This document shows, one piece after another, positions 25,354 to 33,900 of a DNA stretch of 64,000 nucleotides. A program made the translations under genes and the position numbers. Where the stretch lies: NCBI GenBank assembly GCA_963761775.1, contig CAVXIF010000011.1, forward strand, positions 186,001-250,000, given 5' to 3'. Below the pieces are notes generated by a model that did not search any database, was not told where the DNA came from, and worked only from the letters and a program-made list of their open reading frames with translations. Numbering within the stretch: the stretch's first letter is position 1; every line of letters begins with the position of its first letter. The DNA comes from Parerythrobacter_A sp963761775 (GTDB lineage Bacteria > Pseudomonadota > Alphaproteobacteria > Sphingomonadales > Sphingomonadaceae).

Positions 25354-26007
25354 ATGAACCAGCGCCGCACCCTTGTCTTGATCCCGGCATTGACGCTGGC
25401 GATAGCCGGCTGCGCCAGCGAGGGGCAGCTCGTGGTGGAGGGCGGCGGCGCGGGCATCACGGCCGTGCGCAGCGCCTGTCCGGCGGTTGGCATTCCCGAT
25501 TACACCGGCGACGTGACCGTGTTTGCGCGTGCCAACGATACGACGGCGGGGAATGTCGACATGACCGCAGCGCTGACCAATCTTCGCAGCACCTGCGACG
25601 ACAGCGGCGACAAGGTCTATACGCAAGCTACCTTCGACGTGCTGGCAACCCGCGCCGATCCGCGCGGCGCGCGCAGCGTGGCGGTGCCGTATTTCGCCAC
25701 CGTCTTGCAGGGCGGTTCCGCCGTACAGGCGAAGCGCATCGGCACCGTCACGGTGCAGTTCGCCGACGGGCAGAGCCGGGCGCAGGCGAGCGCGCAAACC
25801 GGTGCTTTCGTCGATCGCGCGGCGGCGACGCTGCCCGCCGATATCCGTGAACGCATCACGCGCAAGAGAAAGCCGGGCGATCCTGATGCCGCACTGGATC
25901 CGCTGGCCGACCCGCAGGTCCGCGCGGCGCTGCAACGCGCCACGTTCGAAGTGCTGATCGGCTTCCAGCTCACCGAGGCGCAGCTGGCGTACAACGCCAC
26001 CCGCTGA
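25354..26007 (+). CDS. putative lipoprotein, unknown function
   Basis: 217 residues. The signal peptide MNQRRTLVLIPALTLAIAGC ends in a lipobox (AGC at residues 18-20), so a lipid-anchored envelope protein is expected. The mature protein has two cysteines that might pair (about 43 and 81) and beta-strand-rich segments such as GDVTVFARANDTTAGNVD. A helical C-terminal part follows (AAATLPADIRERITRKRK; QRATFEVLIGFQLTEAQLAYN). I do not recognise a named family. It stands alone between divergent ispH and argS. Confidence 0.75.
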   Translation: MNQRRTLVLIPALTLAIAGCASEGQLVVEGGGAGITAVRSACPAVGIPDYTGDVTVFARANDTTAGNVDMTAALTNLRSTCDDSGDKVYTQATFDVLATRADPRGARSVAVPYFATVLQGGSAVQAKRIGTVTVQFADGQSRAQASAQTGAFVDRAAATLPADIRERITRKRKPGDPDAALDPLADPQVRAALQRATFEVLIGFQLTEAQLAYNATR

Positions 26008-26076
26008 CTGGTTGGTGTTGGCAGGTTGGTGCCGAATGGTTGGCGGGGGTGAAGCATTGCTCTAGGTGCCTCGCCC

Positions 26077-27837
26077 ATGTCCTCTGATGAAGTCTCCAAA
26101 CCTGTAACCCTGCACGCCACGCTGGCGGCAACCATCCATGCCGTGCTCGATGCGCTGGAGATGGAAGGTACCTTGCCGCCGGATGCGCCTCGCGCCGGCG
26201 TAACCGTGGAGCCACCGCGCGATCCCGATCACGGCGATCTGGCGACCAATGCCGCAATGGTGCTGGCCAAGGCAGCCAAGACCAATCCGCGCGCGCTGGC
26301 GGAGGCGATTGTCGAGAAGCTGGACCGCAATGCCGACATAGTCTCCGCCGACATTGCCGGACCCGGATTTATCAACCTGCGCCTCGCCGACGATGTATGG
26401 CGTCGCGAGCTGTCGGTACTCGCCGAGCAGGGCGACGGATACGGACGCTCGGACTTCGGCGGCGGGGCGCGGGTAAATATCGAATATGTCTCTGCCAACC
26501 CGACCGGGCCGATGCATATGGGGCATTGCAGGGGCGCGGTGGTCGGCGACGCGCTGGCCGCGCTGCTCGAATTTTCGGGCCATACCGTCACGCGCGAATA
26601 CTACGTCAACGATGCGGGCGGGCAGGTCGATGTGCTCGCCCGGTCCGCGCACCTGCGCTATCGCGAGGCGCTGGGCGAGGATATCGGCACGATCCCCGAA
26701 GGGCTGTATCCCGGCGAGTATCTGGTGCCGGTGGGCCAGTATCTCGAACGCGAGGTCGGCGACCGTTATCGCGACGCGCCCGAAGCCGAATGGCTGCCCG
26801 TGTTCCGCGCCGAATCGGTCGCGCGGATGATGGACCTGATCCGGAGCGATCTGGCGCTGCTGGGCATTTCGCACGACGTCTTTGCCTCCGAGGCGGCGTT
26901 GCAGGCAGCGGGCAAGCCCGAAGCCGCCGAAGCGTGGCTGCGCGAGCACGATCTTGTTTACGATGGCGAGCTGGAGCCGCCCAAGGGCAAGGCACTCGAT
27001 GACTGGGAAGCGGTCGAACTGCCGCTGTTCCGCTCCACCCGCTTCGGTGACGACCAGGACCGCCCCATCCGCAAGGCCGATGGCAGCTGGACCTATTTCG
27101 GCGCCGATCTCGCTTATCATTTCCAGAAGGCCGAGAATGCAGACGCGCTGATCGATATCTGGGGCGCGGACCATGCCGGAACGGTCAAGCGGATCAAGGC
27201 CGCCGTCGCCGCGCTGACGCAAGGGGCAGGACGCACAATTCCGTTCGATGTAAAGCTGGTGCAGATGGTCCAGCTGATGCGCGACGGCGCGCCGGTGAAA
27301 ATGTCCAAGCGATCGGGCAATTTCGTGACGCTTGCCGAAGTGGTCGAAGAAGTCGGCAAGGACGTGGTGCGCTTCACCATGCTGAGCCGAAAACCCGAAG
27401 CGCAGATGGATTTCGATTTCGCCAAAGTGGTGGAAGCGTCCAAGGACAATCCCGTTTTCTACGTCCAGTACGCCCATGCCCGCATCCATTCGACGCTGCG
27501 CAAGGCGGGCGAGGAAGGCGTCGCGCCGTCGTCCGACGCGCTGGGGCGGCTGAGCGCGGATGATCTGGCGCTGGTGCGCGCGGCATCGCAGTTTCCGCGC
27601 ATCGTGGAGGCTGCCGCGAAGGCCCGCGAACCGCACCGCATCGCCTTTTTCCTGTACGAGCTGGCCGGTACGTTCCACGCTTACTGGAACGCCGGGAACG
27701 ACGACGCGGCAAAGCGCGTCATCCTGGCACAGGATCGTGAATTGACCGCGGCAAGGCTGTTCCTTGTCAGCCGGATCGGGCAGGTCATTCGCAATGGGCT
27801 GGCCGTGCTGGGCGTCGAAGCCGTTGAGGAGATGTGA
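26077..27837 (+). CDS. argS: arginine--tRNA ligase
   Basis: 586 residues, class I aminoacyl-tRNA synthetase charging tRNA-Arg. The N-terminal Add-1 domain is at about 12-100. The HIGH motif appears as HMGH at residues 147-150 (ANPTGPMHMGHCRGAVVGD), and the KMSK motif is at 408-411 (PVKMSKRSGNF). The C-terminal anticodon-binding DALR domain includes YVQYAHARIHS. It heads a gene string argS-SPOR-nagZ-tatABC on the plus strand; the SPOR gene starts 3 bases after its stop. Confidence 0.97.
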   Translation: MSSDEVSKPVTLHATLAATIHAVLDALEMEGTLPPDAPRAGVTVEPPRDPDHGDLATNAAMVLAKAAKTNPRALAEAIVEKLDRNADIVSADIAGPGFINLRLADDVWRRELSVLAEQGDGYGRSDFGGGARVNIEYVSANPTGPMHMGHCRGAVVGDALAALLEFSGHTVTREYYVNDAGGQVDVLARSAHLRYREALGEDIGTIPEGLYPGEYLVPVGQYLEREVGDRYRDAPEAEWLPVFRAESVARMMDLIRSDLALLGISHDVFASEAALQAAGKPEAAEAWLREHDLVYDGELEPPKGKALDDWEAVELPLFRSTRFGDDQDRPIRKADGSWTYFGADLAYHFQKAENADALIDIWGADHAGTVKRIKAAVAALTQGAGRTIPFDVKLVQMVQLMRDGAPVKMSKRSGNFVTLAEVVEEVGKDVVRFTMLSRKPEAQMDFDFAKVVEASKDNPVFYVQYAHARIHSTLRKAGEEGVAPSSDALGRLSADDLALVRAASQFPRIVEAAAKAREPHRIAFFLYELAGTFHAYWNAGNDDAAKRVILAQDRELTAARLFLVSRIGQVIRNGLAVLGVEAVEEM

Positions 27838-27840
27838 CGA

Positions 27841-28647
27841 ATGCCGATTGAAAGCACGCCCGGACGCGATGGCGACCCTGCAACAGGGCCGGAAGCGGAC
27901 AATTTCGGTGATACCGCCGCGCCGCTGGAAACGACGCCTGCGGAAGACGCGGTACTCGATCGCGAGCTGGAGCTGGCGGATGACGATGCCGATCTGCCCT
28001 GGCTCGACACCGATTACGACGATGAGGAGCCCGCTGGCTACGATACCGGACGCCTCATTGGCTTTTTCCTCGTCGGCCTGCTGGTCATCGGCCTGATTAT
28101 TGCCGCGCTGTGGTTCTTCAGCAATCGCGGCCCCGACCCCGAACTGGTTGCCGATGGCAGCACCATCGAAGCGCCCGACGGTCCGGTCAAGACACCGCCC
28201 GAAGCCATCGCATCGGGCGATGCGGATGACGGGAGCGAGAGCGTCGCCGCCGCAGTCAGCGAAGGGCAGACGCGCGAGGGGCGCTTGGCCGAAGACGACG
28301 CGCCCCGTCCCAGTATCGACGCCGCCGGCAGCCGTGCCGGTGCCAGCAGCGCAGTCGCCAATGGAGCAGGCAGTGAAACGTCCGGCGGGACCACCGGCAC
28401 CGCCGCCGCCACGGGCGGAACCGCCGTGCAGGTCGGCGCCTATTCCAGTCGCGAACGTGCGGTTGCAGGGTGGAGCCAGCTGACCAGCCAGACCGATGTG
28501 CTGAGCGGTGTGAAATACCGCGTCGCGGAGGGTCAGGTGGATGGTTCGACCGTGTATCGGTTGCAGGCCGTCGTGGCGGACAACGCCGCAGGCCAGAAAC
28601 TGTGTGCCGGACTGAAGGCGGACGGGTTGGCCTGCCAGGTCAAGTAG
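27841..28647 (+). CDS. SPOR domain-containing membrane protein
   Basis: 268 residues. An acidic cytoplasmic N-terminus of about 70 residues precedes one membrane helix at about 72-94 (LIGFFLVGLLVIGLIIAALWFF). A low-complexity Ala/Gly/Ser/Thr-rich periplasmic linker follows. The C-terminal SPOR domain starts at about residue 193 (TAVQVGAYSSRERAVAGWSQL) and ends in LCAGLKADGLACQVK. SPOR domains bind denuded glycan strands at the septum, so a role in division or cell wall remodelling is likely. That fits the adjacent nagZ (muropeptide recycling). Confidence 0.9.
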   Translation: MPIESTPGRDGDPATGPEADNFGDTAAPLETTPAEDAVLDRELELADDDADLPWLDTDYDDEEPAGYDTGRLIGFFLVGLLVIGLIIAALWFFSNRGPDPELVADGSTIEAPDGPVKTPPEAIASGDADDGSESVAAAVSEGQTREGRLAEDDAPRPSIDAAGSRAGASSAVANGAGSETSGGTTGTAAATGGTAVQVGAYSSRERAVAGWSQLTSQTDVLSGVKYRVAEGQVDGSTVYRLQAVVADNAAGQKLCAGLKADGLACQVK

Positions 28648-28719
28648 AGCGCGGCGGGCGGTTCCTCGCGGGCGCTGCCGCCCTTGCAAAAAGGCGGCGG
28701 CGCTGCAACGGGATGCGGT

Positions 28720-29724
28720 ATGACACCAGCCATCTTCGGCGTCGCGGGCGCCACGCTTACCGCGGACGAACGCGCCTTTTTTGCCGAGGCGGATCCCGCC
28801 GGATACATCCTGTTCGCCCGCAATTGCGAAACCCGCGATCAGATGCGCGCGTTGACCGATGACCTGCGCACGATAAAGGGGCGCGACCGGCTGCTGGTCT
28901 CGATCGACCAGGAGGGCGGTCGCGTGCAGCGCATGTCTGCGCCGGAATGGCCCGAATATCCGGCGGGCGAAGCGTTCGACACGCTCTACCGCAAGGCCCC
29001 GGCCAGCGCGATCCAGGCCGCGCGCCTCAATGCCGAACTGCTCGCGCGCGATCTGGCCGAGGTCGGCATTACCGTGAATTTCCACGCGCCCTGCGACTTG
29101 CGCCTGCCTGAAACCGTCGATGCCATCGGCGACCGCGCGATGGGCGAAGACCCGATGCAGGTCGCCGCGCTGGCCCGCGCCGTGCTGGACGGACATGCGC
29201 GCGCGGGCGTTACCGGGTGCATCAAGCATATGCCCGGCCACGGTCGCGCCACGGTGGATAGCCACCACACCATGCCCGAAGTCACAGCCGAAGAAGCCGA
29301 ACTGGAAGCGGACATCGCGCCGTTCAGGGCACTGTCCGATGCGAAAATCGGGATGAGCGCACATATTCGCTACCCGGTGTGGGATGCGGACAATCCCGCC
29401 ACGCTTTCACCCTTTGTTGTCGAGGACATCATCCGCAAACGTATCGGTTTTGACGGGCTGTTGCTGACCGACGATATCGACATGCAGGCGCTGGACGGCA
29501 CCATTCCGGAGCGCAGCGCGCGCGCGATCGCGGCGGGGTGCGATATCGTGCTGAACTGCTGGGCCAAGGTGCCGGATATGGAGGGGATGGTGGCCGACCT
29601 GCCGCCAATCTCGCAGCGGGCGGCGGAGCGGCTGGAGGCGGCGCTGGCGACTACGGGCGAAGCCGAAACCGCGCCCGCCAGCGACGAATTGCGCGCGCAA
29701 CGCGACGCCTTGCTGGCGTTATAG
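28720..29724 (+). CDS. nagZ: beta-N-acetylhexosaminidase
   Basis: 334 residues, glycoside hydrolase family 3. NagZ removes GlcNAc from anhydro-muropeptides in peptidoglycan recycling. The start at 28720 matches the family N-terminus (MTPAIFGVAGATLTADE). Substrate-binding and acid/base elements are in DQEGGRVQRM, KHMPGHGRATVDSHH (Asp-His dyad) and LLTDDIDMQAL, whose aspartate is the nucleophile. The protein is cytoplasmic, with no signal peptide. In many alphaproteobacteria scpA and scpB follow; here tatA follows after 52 bases. Confidence 0.93.
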   Translation: MTPAIFGVAGATLTADERAFFAEADPAGYILFARNCETRDQMRALTDDLRTIKGRDRLLVSIDQEGGRVQRMSAPEWPEYPAGEAFDTLYRKAPASAIQAARLNAELLARDLAEVGITVNFHAPCDLRLPETVDAIGDRAMGEDPMQVAALARAVLDGHARAGVTGCIKHMPGHGRATVDSHHTMPEVTAEEAELEADIAPFRALSDAKIGMSAHIRYPVWDADNPATLSPFVVEDIIRKRIGFDGLLLTDDIDMQALDGTIPERSARAIAAGCDIVLNCWAKVPDMEGMVADLPPISQRAAERLEAALATTGEAETAPASDELRAQRDALLAL

Positions 29725-29776
29725 CGCGCCAGCCCCTATATCGGGCGGGCACACATTTTTCGAAAGGTCCGCCGCC

Positions 29777-30034
29777 ATGTCCATCGGTCCCTGGCAAATC
29801 GCCATGCTCGTCCTCGTCGTCCTGGTCCTGTTCGGGCGCGGGCGCATTTCGGAATTTATGGGCGATTTCGGCAAGGGCATCAAAAGCTTCAAGAAGGGCA
29901 TGAACGAGGACGACCCGCCCGCGAAAGTAAGCGGCCGGATCGAAGCGCCTGCCGATACCGCGCCGCCTCCCGTCGCGCCTTCCGCATCCGAGCGCGCGCC
30001 CGTCGACAGACACCAAGACCTCCTGATCGTTTAG
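29777..30034 (+). CDS. tatA: Sec-independent translocase subunit TatA
   Basis: 85 residues. It has an N-terminal membrane helix (IGPWQIAMLVLVVLVLF), a hinge FGRGR and an amphipathic helix MGDFGKGIKSFKKGM, then a Pro/Ala-rich acidic tail. TatA oligomers form the pore that exports folded, often cofactor-loaded proteins. It is followed by tatB and tatC. Confidence 0.95.
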   Translation: MSIGPWQIAMLVLVVLVLFGRGRISEFMGDFGKGIKSFKKGMNEDDPPAKVSGRIEAPADTAPPPVAPSASERAPVDRHQDLLIV

Positions 30035-30053
30035 CGCACGAGCACGCACCGCC

Positions 30054-30419
30054 ATGTTCAATATCGGTGCCCCCGAACTGCTGGTGATCGTGGTGGTCGC
30101 CGTGCTGGTCATCGGGCCGAAGGACATGCCCGCCGCGCTGCGCCTTGCAGGGCGCTGGGTCGGCAAGCTGCGCCGCACTTCCGCCCAGTTCCGCGCCGGG
30201 TTCGATGCGATGGTGCGCGAAGCGGAGATGGAGGATATGGAGAAGAAGTGGGCCGAGCAGAACCGCAAGATCATGGCCCAAACGCCTGCGGGTGAAGCGG
30301 GTGCGGACGAGGCGAATACCGCAGAAATGCTGCCGCTCGATGTGCCCGAAGCTGCGAAACCTGCCGACGATGCCGCCGAAGCAATGGCAGCGGCGAAATC
30401 GCAGCATGGCAAGTCCTAG
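30054..30419 (+). CDS. tatB: Sec-independent translocase subunit TatB
   Basis: 121 residues. The N-terminus MFNIGAPELLVIVVVAVLVIGPKDMP is the typical TatB signature, including the conserved Glu at residue 8 and Gly-Pro hinge. A long charged amphipathic helix (AALRLAGRWVGKLRRTSAQFR) and an Ala/Glu-rich tail follow. It forms the twin-arginine receptor with TatC. It sits 19 bases after tatA and 3 bases before tatC. Confidence 0.95.
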   Translation: MFNIGAPELLVIVVVAVLVIGPKDMPAALRLAGRWVGKLRRTSAQFRAGFDAMVREAEMEDMEKKWAEQNRKIMAQTPAGEAGADEANTAEMLPLDVPEAAKPADDAAEAMAAAKSQHGKS

Positions 30420-30422
30420 AAC

Positions 30423-31196
30423 ATGGCCACCGCGTTGAAGGATATCGACGAGAGCCAGGCTCCGCTGCTCGACCACTTGATCGAGCTCCGTGCGCGGCTG
30501 GTGCGCTGCGTATTCGCGCTCGGCCTCGCCTTTGCGGTCTGCATGTTCTTCGCCAGCGAAATCTACGGCTTCCTCGTGGTGCCGCTGCAGCAGGCATTTC
30601 CCGACGGGGATGGCAAACTGATTTACACCCAGCTTTACGAAGCTTTCTTCGTACAGCTGAAGGTCGCGCTGTTCGCCGCGTTCTGCGTCAGCTTCCCGAT
30701 CATCGCCAACCAGCTCTGGGCATTCGTAGCGCCGGGCCTGTATGCGAAGGAAAAGCGGGCGTTCCTGCCCTTCCTGCTGGCAACGCCGGTGCTGTTTATC
30801 GCGGGTGCGTCGCTAGCCTATTACGTCGTGATGCCTACCGCATTTCGGTGGTTCATAGGGTTCGAAGGCGTGACCGGCGGCATTCCGCTGGAGGCGTTGC
30901 CCAAAGCCGACGAATACCTCTCGCTGGTCATGCAGTTCATCCTCGCCTTCGGTATCAGCTTCCTGCTGCCGGTGCTGTTGTTGCTGCTGAACCGGGCAGG
31001 GTTGGTGACTCGCAAGCAGTTGGCAGGCGGTCGCCGCTACGTCATCGTGGGCGTCGTTGCGCTGGCAGCCATCGTCACGCCGCCCGATCCCGGCTCGCAG
31101 CTCATCCTCGCGGTGCCGCTGTTGCTGTTGTTCGAAGGATCGCTGCTGATCATGCGCGTGACGGAGCGGCGCGCAGCCGAGGCCGCTATCCGATGA
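30423..31196 (+). CDS. tatC: Sec-independent translocase subunit TatC
   Basis: 257 residues, six membrane helices expected. The cytoplasmic N-terminal motif around SQAPLLDHLIELRARLVR and the first loop (YTQLYEAFFVQLKVALFAAF) are TatC signatures that contact the RR signal peptide. The YVVMPTAFRWFIGF segment and C-terminal PPDPGSQLILAVPLLLLFEGSLL are also typical. It ends the plus-strand string and is convergent with the amidohydrolase gene. Confidence 0.96.
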   Translation: MATALKDIDESQAPLLDHLIELRARLVRCVFALGLAFAVCMFFASEIYGFLVVPLQQAFPDGDGKLIYTQLYEAFFVQLKVALFAAFCVSFPIIANQLWAFVAPGLYAKEKRAFLPFLLATPVLFIAGASLAYYVVMPTAFRWFIGFEGVTGGIPLEALPKADEYLSLVMQFILAFGISFLLPVLLLLLNRAGLVTRKQLAGGRRYVIVGVVALAAIVTPPDPGSQLILAVPLLLLFEGSLLIMRVTERRAAEAAIR

Positions 31197-31230
31197 AGAG
31201 GACGAGGAATCCGCTACCCCGTAAAGCGGC

Positions 31231-32886
31231 TTATTCAGGCGCGGCGTAGACCTGTTGGCCGGCCACCCATGTCTGCAACACGCGCGTTTTGCGGATATCG
31301 GCGGGCGATGCGATCAGCGGGTCGCGGTCCACAATAATGAAATCCGCCCACTCGCCGGGCATCAGCTTGCCGAACTTGCCATCCGCAAAGGCAGCGTGCG
31401 CTCCGTCGGCAGTATAGCCGCGCAGCGCGGCGGTGCGATTGACCGTTTCGCTTGGTCGCCATCCACCGAATGGCTGCCCGTCTGCATCGGTGCGCGATAT
31501 TGCGGCGGCGAGCCCGGCGAACGGGTCGGGCCGTTCGACCGGCGCATCCGATCCGAAGGCGAGCGGCGCGCCCGTTTCGGCGATGGTGCGCCACGCATAG
31601 GCGCCTTCCAGCCGGGGCGGGTCCAGCCGCTGTTCCGCCATTGTGCGGTCGCTGGTCTGGTGAACCGGCTGCATCGAGGCAATCACCCCATGCGCGCCGA
31701 ATTTTGCAATGTCCGCCGTATCCACGATCTGCGCGTGCTCGATGCGCCAGCGGCGGTCACCGTCATAGGTCTCGGCCAATTCGCCTATTGCGGCCAGCAC
31801 TTCGCCGTTGGCCGCATCGCCGATGGCATGGATGGCGAGCTGGAAATCGTCCAGCGCCGCGCGGCTCATCAAGTTGCGCAGCTGGGTCGGTGTTTGCAGC
31901 GGCAAGCCGGTATTGCCCGCATCGTCGGCATAGGGCTGTTTCAGCCAAGCACCGCGCGACCCCAAAGCGCCGTCGAGATAGAGCTTCACGCCATTCAGGC
32001 GCAGCCGGTCACCATACAGCCAGCGCGTAGGGCCGGGACCGCCGATCAGCTGCATGGCATCGACCCCGTCGGCATAGGATATGGTCCGCACGCGCAGCGC
32101 GCCCGCATCGCCCGCGCGCCGCAGTGCCTGCCAATCCTCGATAGTCGTGCCCATGTCTGCCGCTGCCGTCACGCCCATTGCCACCAGCGTATCCTGCGCC
32201 TTCACCAGCGCCAGATCGCGGTCGGCGGCGGTCGGCGCGGGCACGAATTTCTGCACCAGCCCATAGGCCTCGTCCACGAACACGCCCGATGGTTCGTTGC
32301 TACCGGCTATCCGCTCGATCCGCCCGCCCGTCGGTGATTTCGTCGCGGCAGTGATGCCGGCGGCCTTCAGCGCGGCGGTGTTGCCCCATCCTGCATGGTT
32401 GTCGGACCGCTCCAGCCAGACCGGGCGGTCCGCCACGGCCGCATCCAGTTCGGCTGCGGTCGGGAAACGGTCCAGCCCCCACTTCACCTGGTTCCAACCG
32501 CGTCCGATAATCCACGGACGGCCCGGATATTCTTTAGCATAGGCAGTAATTTTCGCCTGCGCTTCGCCAAGCGATGTCGTGTCCGACAGGTCCAGCGTCA
32601 GTGCGGCGAAACCCAGATCCATCATGTGAAGGTGCGAATCCATCAGGCCCGGCAGCATCACCTGTCCCTTGCCATCGAATACGAAATCGGGGTCGGCAGG
32701 TTGCCGGTCGCCATCGCGCAGCAGTTGTTTCACCCGGCCCGCATCGTCCACCAGCAGCGCGGTGAAACGGTCGATCTCGCCATTCTCGTCGAAAGCGATG
32801 CCCTGTACATTGTCGATCAGCGTGTCGGCGAGCGCCGGGCTGGTGCTGCACAGCAGGGCAGCGGCGAAAAGGGTGGCGCGGATCAT
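31231..32886 (-). CDS. secreted amidohydrolase family 3 protein (YtcJ-like)
   Basis: 551 residues with a signal peptide (cleavage after ALA, about residue 20), so it acts in the periplasm. The metal-dependent hydrolase core begins at VMLPGLMDSHLHMMDLG, whose HxH binds metal. Further candidate ligands are in IHAIGDAANGEV, IEHAQIV and a late FGSDAPVE aspartate. It belongs to the large YtcJ/exoenzyme-regulatory amidohydrolase group with mostly unknown substrates. Its start overlaps the stop of the upstream dehydrogenase (ATGA), so they are coupled. Confidence 0.88.
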   Translation of the reverse strand: MIRATLFAAALLCSTSPALADTLIDNVQGIAFDENGEIDRFTALLVDDAGRVKQLLRDGDRQPADPDFVFDGKGQVMLPGLMDSHLHMMDLGFAALTLDLSDTTSLGEAQAKITAYAKEYPGRPWIIGRGWNQVKWGLDRFPTAAELDAAVADRPVWLERSDNHAGWGNTAALKAAGITAATKSPTGGRIERIAGSNEPSGVFVDEAYGLVQKFVPAPTAADRDLALVKAQDTLVAMGVTAAADMGTTIEDWQALRRAGDAGALRVRTISYADGVDAMQLIGGPGPTRWLYGDRLRLNGVKLYLDGALGSRGAWLKQPYADDAGNTGLPLQTPTQLRNLMSRAALDDFQLAIHAIGDAANGEVLAAIGELAETYDGDRRWRIEHAQIVDTADIAKFGAHGVIASMQPVHQTSDRTMAEQRLDPPRLEGAYAWRTIAETGAPLAFGSDAPVERPDPFAGLAAAISRTDADGQPFGGWRPSETVNRTAALRGYTADGAHAAFADGKFGKLMPGEWADFIIVDRDPLIASPADIRKTRVLQTWVAGQQVYAAPE

Positions 32887-33800
32887 GTATCGTGTCCTTC
32901 GGAATGTTTGCCGGTCGGGTAACGCCGGATCAGCGCGCTGGTATCCTGACGCCCGCCTTCCATAGCCTGAACCTCGGCATAGAACCGGTCGACCATGGTG
33001 GCGACGGGTGTTTCAAGACCCAGCCGGTCGGCCTCGGCCAGGGCATAGCCCAGATCCTTGCGCATCCAGTCGATGGCGAAGCCGAAATCGAACTCGCCCG
33101 CGACCATCGTGGCCCAGCGATTGTCCATCTGCCAGCTTTGGGCCGCGCCGCCGCCGATGGCCGCCAGCACGGCGTCCGCATCAAGGCCGGAGCCCTGCGT
33201 CAGGCGCACCGCCTCCGCCAGTCCCGCCAGCGTACCGGCGATGCACATCTGGTTGGCCATTTTGGCGGTCTGGCCCGCGCCAGCCGGACCGATCAGCACG
33301 CTGCGCGCGGCATACGCGGCCATGACCGGCTCGGCCCGTGCGAAGACCTCCGCCTCGCCCCCGCACATGACGGCCAGCGAACCTTTCTCGGCACCGGCCT
33401 GTCCGCCCGAAACCGGCGCATCGAGGAAGCCGATACCGCGTTTTGCTGCCGCCGCTTCCAGCTCGCGCGCCATATCTGCCGAGGTGGTGGTGTGATCGAC
33501 CAGCAGGCTGCCCTCATCCATCGCTGCCAGTGCGCCGCCTTCGCTCAGCACGACCTGGCGCACATCTTCGTCATTGCCCAGACACAGGAAAACGACCTGC
33601 GCGCCCTCGACGACACCCGCGCGGGTATTGCAGGTTTTAGGCGAATAGCCTTCCTTCGACAGCGTGTCGGACCATGCGCGTTCCTTTGCTTCAGTGCGGT
33701 TGAAGGCGGTCACTCCATGCCCCGCGCGCACCAGATGCGCCGCCATCGGCGCCCCCATTACGCCCAGGCCCAGGAAAGCTATCGAAACGGGTTTGCTCAT
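32883..33800 (-). CDS. NAD(P)-dependent beta-hydroxyacid dehydrogenase (3-hydroxyisobutyrate dehydrogenase-like)
   Basis: 305 residues. The Rossmann motif is FLGLGVMGAPMAAHL, with NRT after beta-2 suggesting NADP preference. The substrate-binding signature is DAPVSGGQAGAEKGSL, and the catalytic lysine is in GAGQTAKMANQMC. The C-terminal helical dimerisation domain includes FAIDWMRKDLGYAL. The family covers 3-hydroxyisobutyrate, tartronate semialdehyde and glyoxylate/succinic semialdehyde reductases, so valine catabolism is one option. The start at 33800 is set by the family N-terminus (MSKPVSIAF); it overlaps the amidohydrolase and is divergent from ilvA. Confidence 0.9.
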   Translation of the reverse strand: MSKPVSIAFLGLGVMGAPMAAHLVRAGHGVTAFNRTEAKERAWSDTLSKEGYSPKTCNTRAGVVEGAQVVFLCLGNDEDVRQVVLSEGGALAAMDEGSLLVDHTTTSADMARELEAAAAKRGIGFLDAPVSGGQAGAEKGSLAVMCGGEAEVFARAEPVMAAYAARSVLIGPAGAGQTAKMANQMCIAGTLAGLAEAVRLTQGSGLDADAVLAAIGGGAAQSWQMDNRWATMVAGEFDFGFAIDWMRKDLGYALAEADRLGLETPVATMVDRFYAEVQAMEGGRQDTSALIRRYPTGKHSEGHDT

Positions 33801-33900
33801 GGACTGCAGGAATACGAAGCCTGCCACACGCTGGCAATGCTTCACCGAGCCAATCAGCCACCCTTCCACGCGGCGTTCTTTTCGCCTAACCGCAGCGGCG

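Noticed and set aside
26062..29364. Very long open frame (1,100 codons) on the minus strand
   Set aside because: It is the exact antisense of argS, the SPOR gene and nagZ, all with clear motifs. Long antisense frames are expected from third-position GC bias.
29777..30034. Possible frameshift at the TatA C-terminus (ends RHQDLLIV)
   Set aside because: TatA tails are poorly conserved and all functional parts are intact; nothing requires a different frame.
31197..31230. Possible terminator between tatC and the amidohydrolase gene
   Set aside because: Only a weak stem (CCGCT...AGCGG) with a long loop and no T-run.
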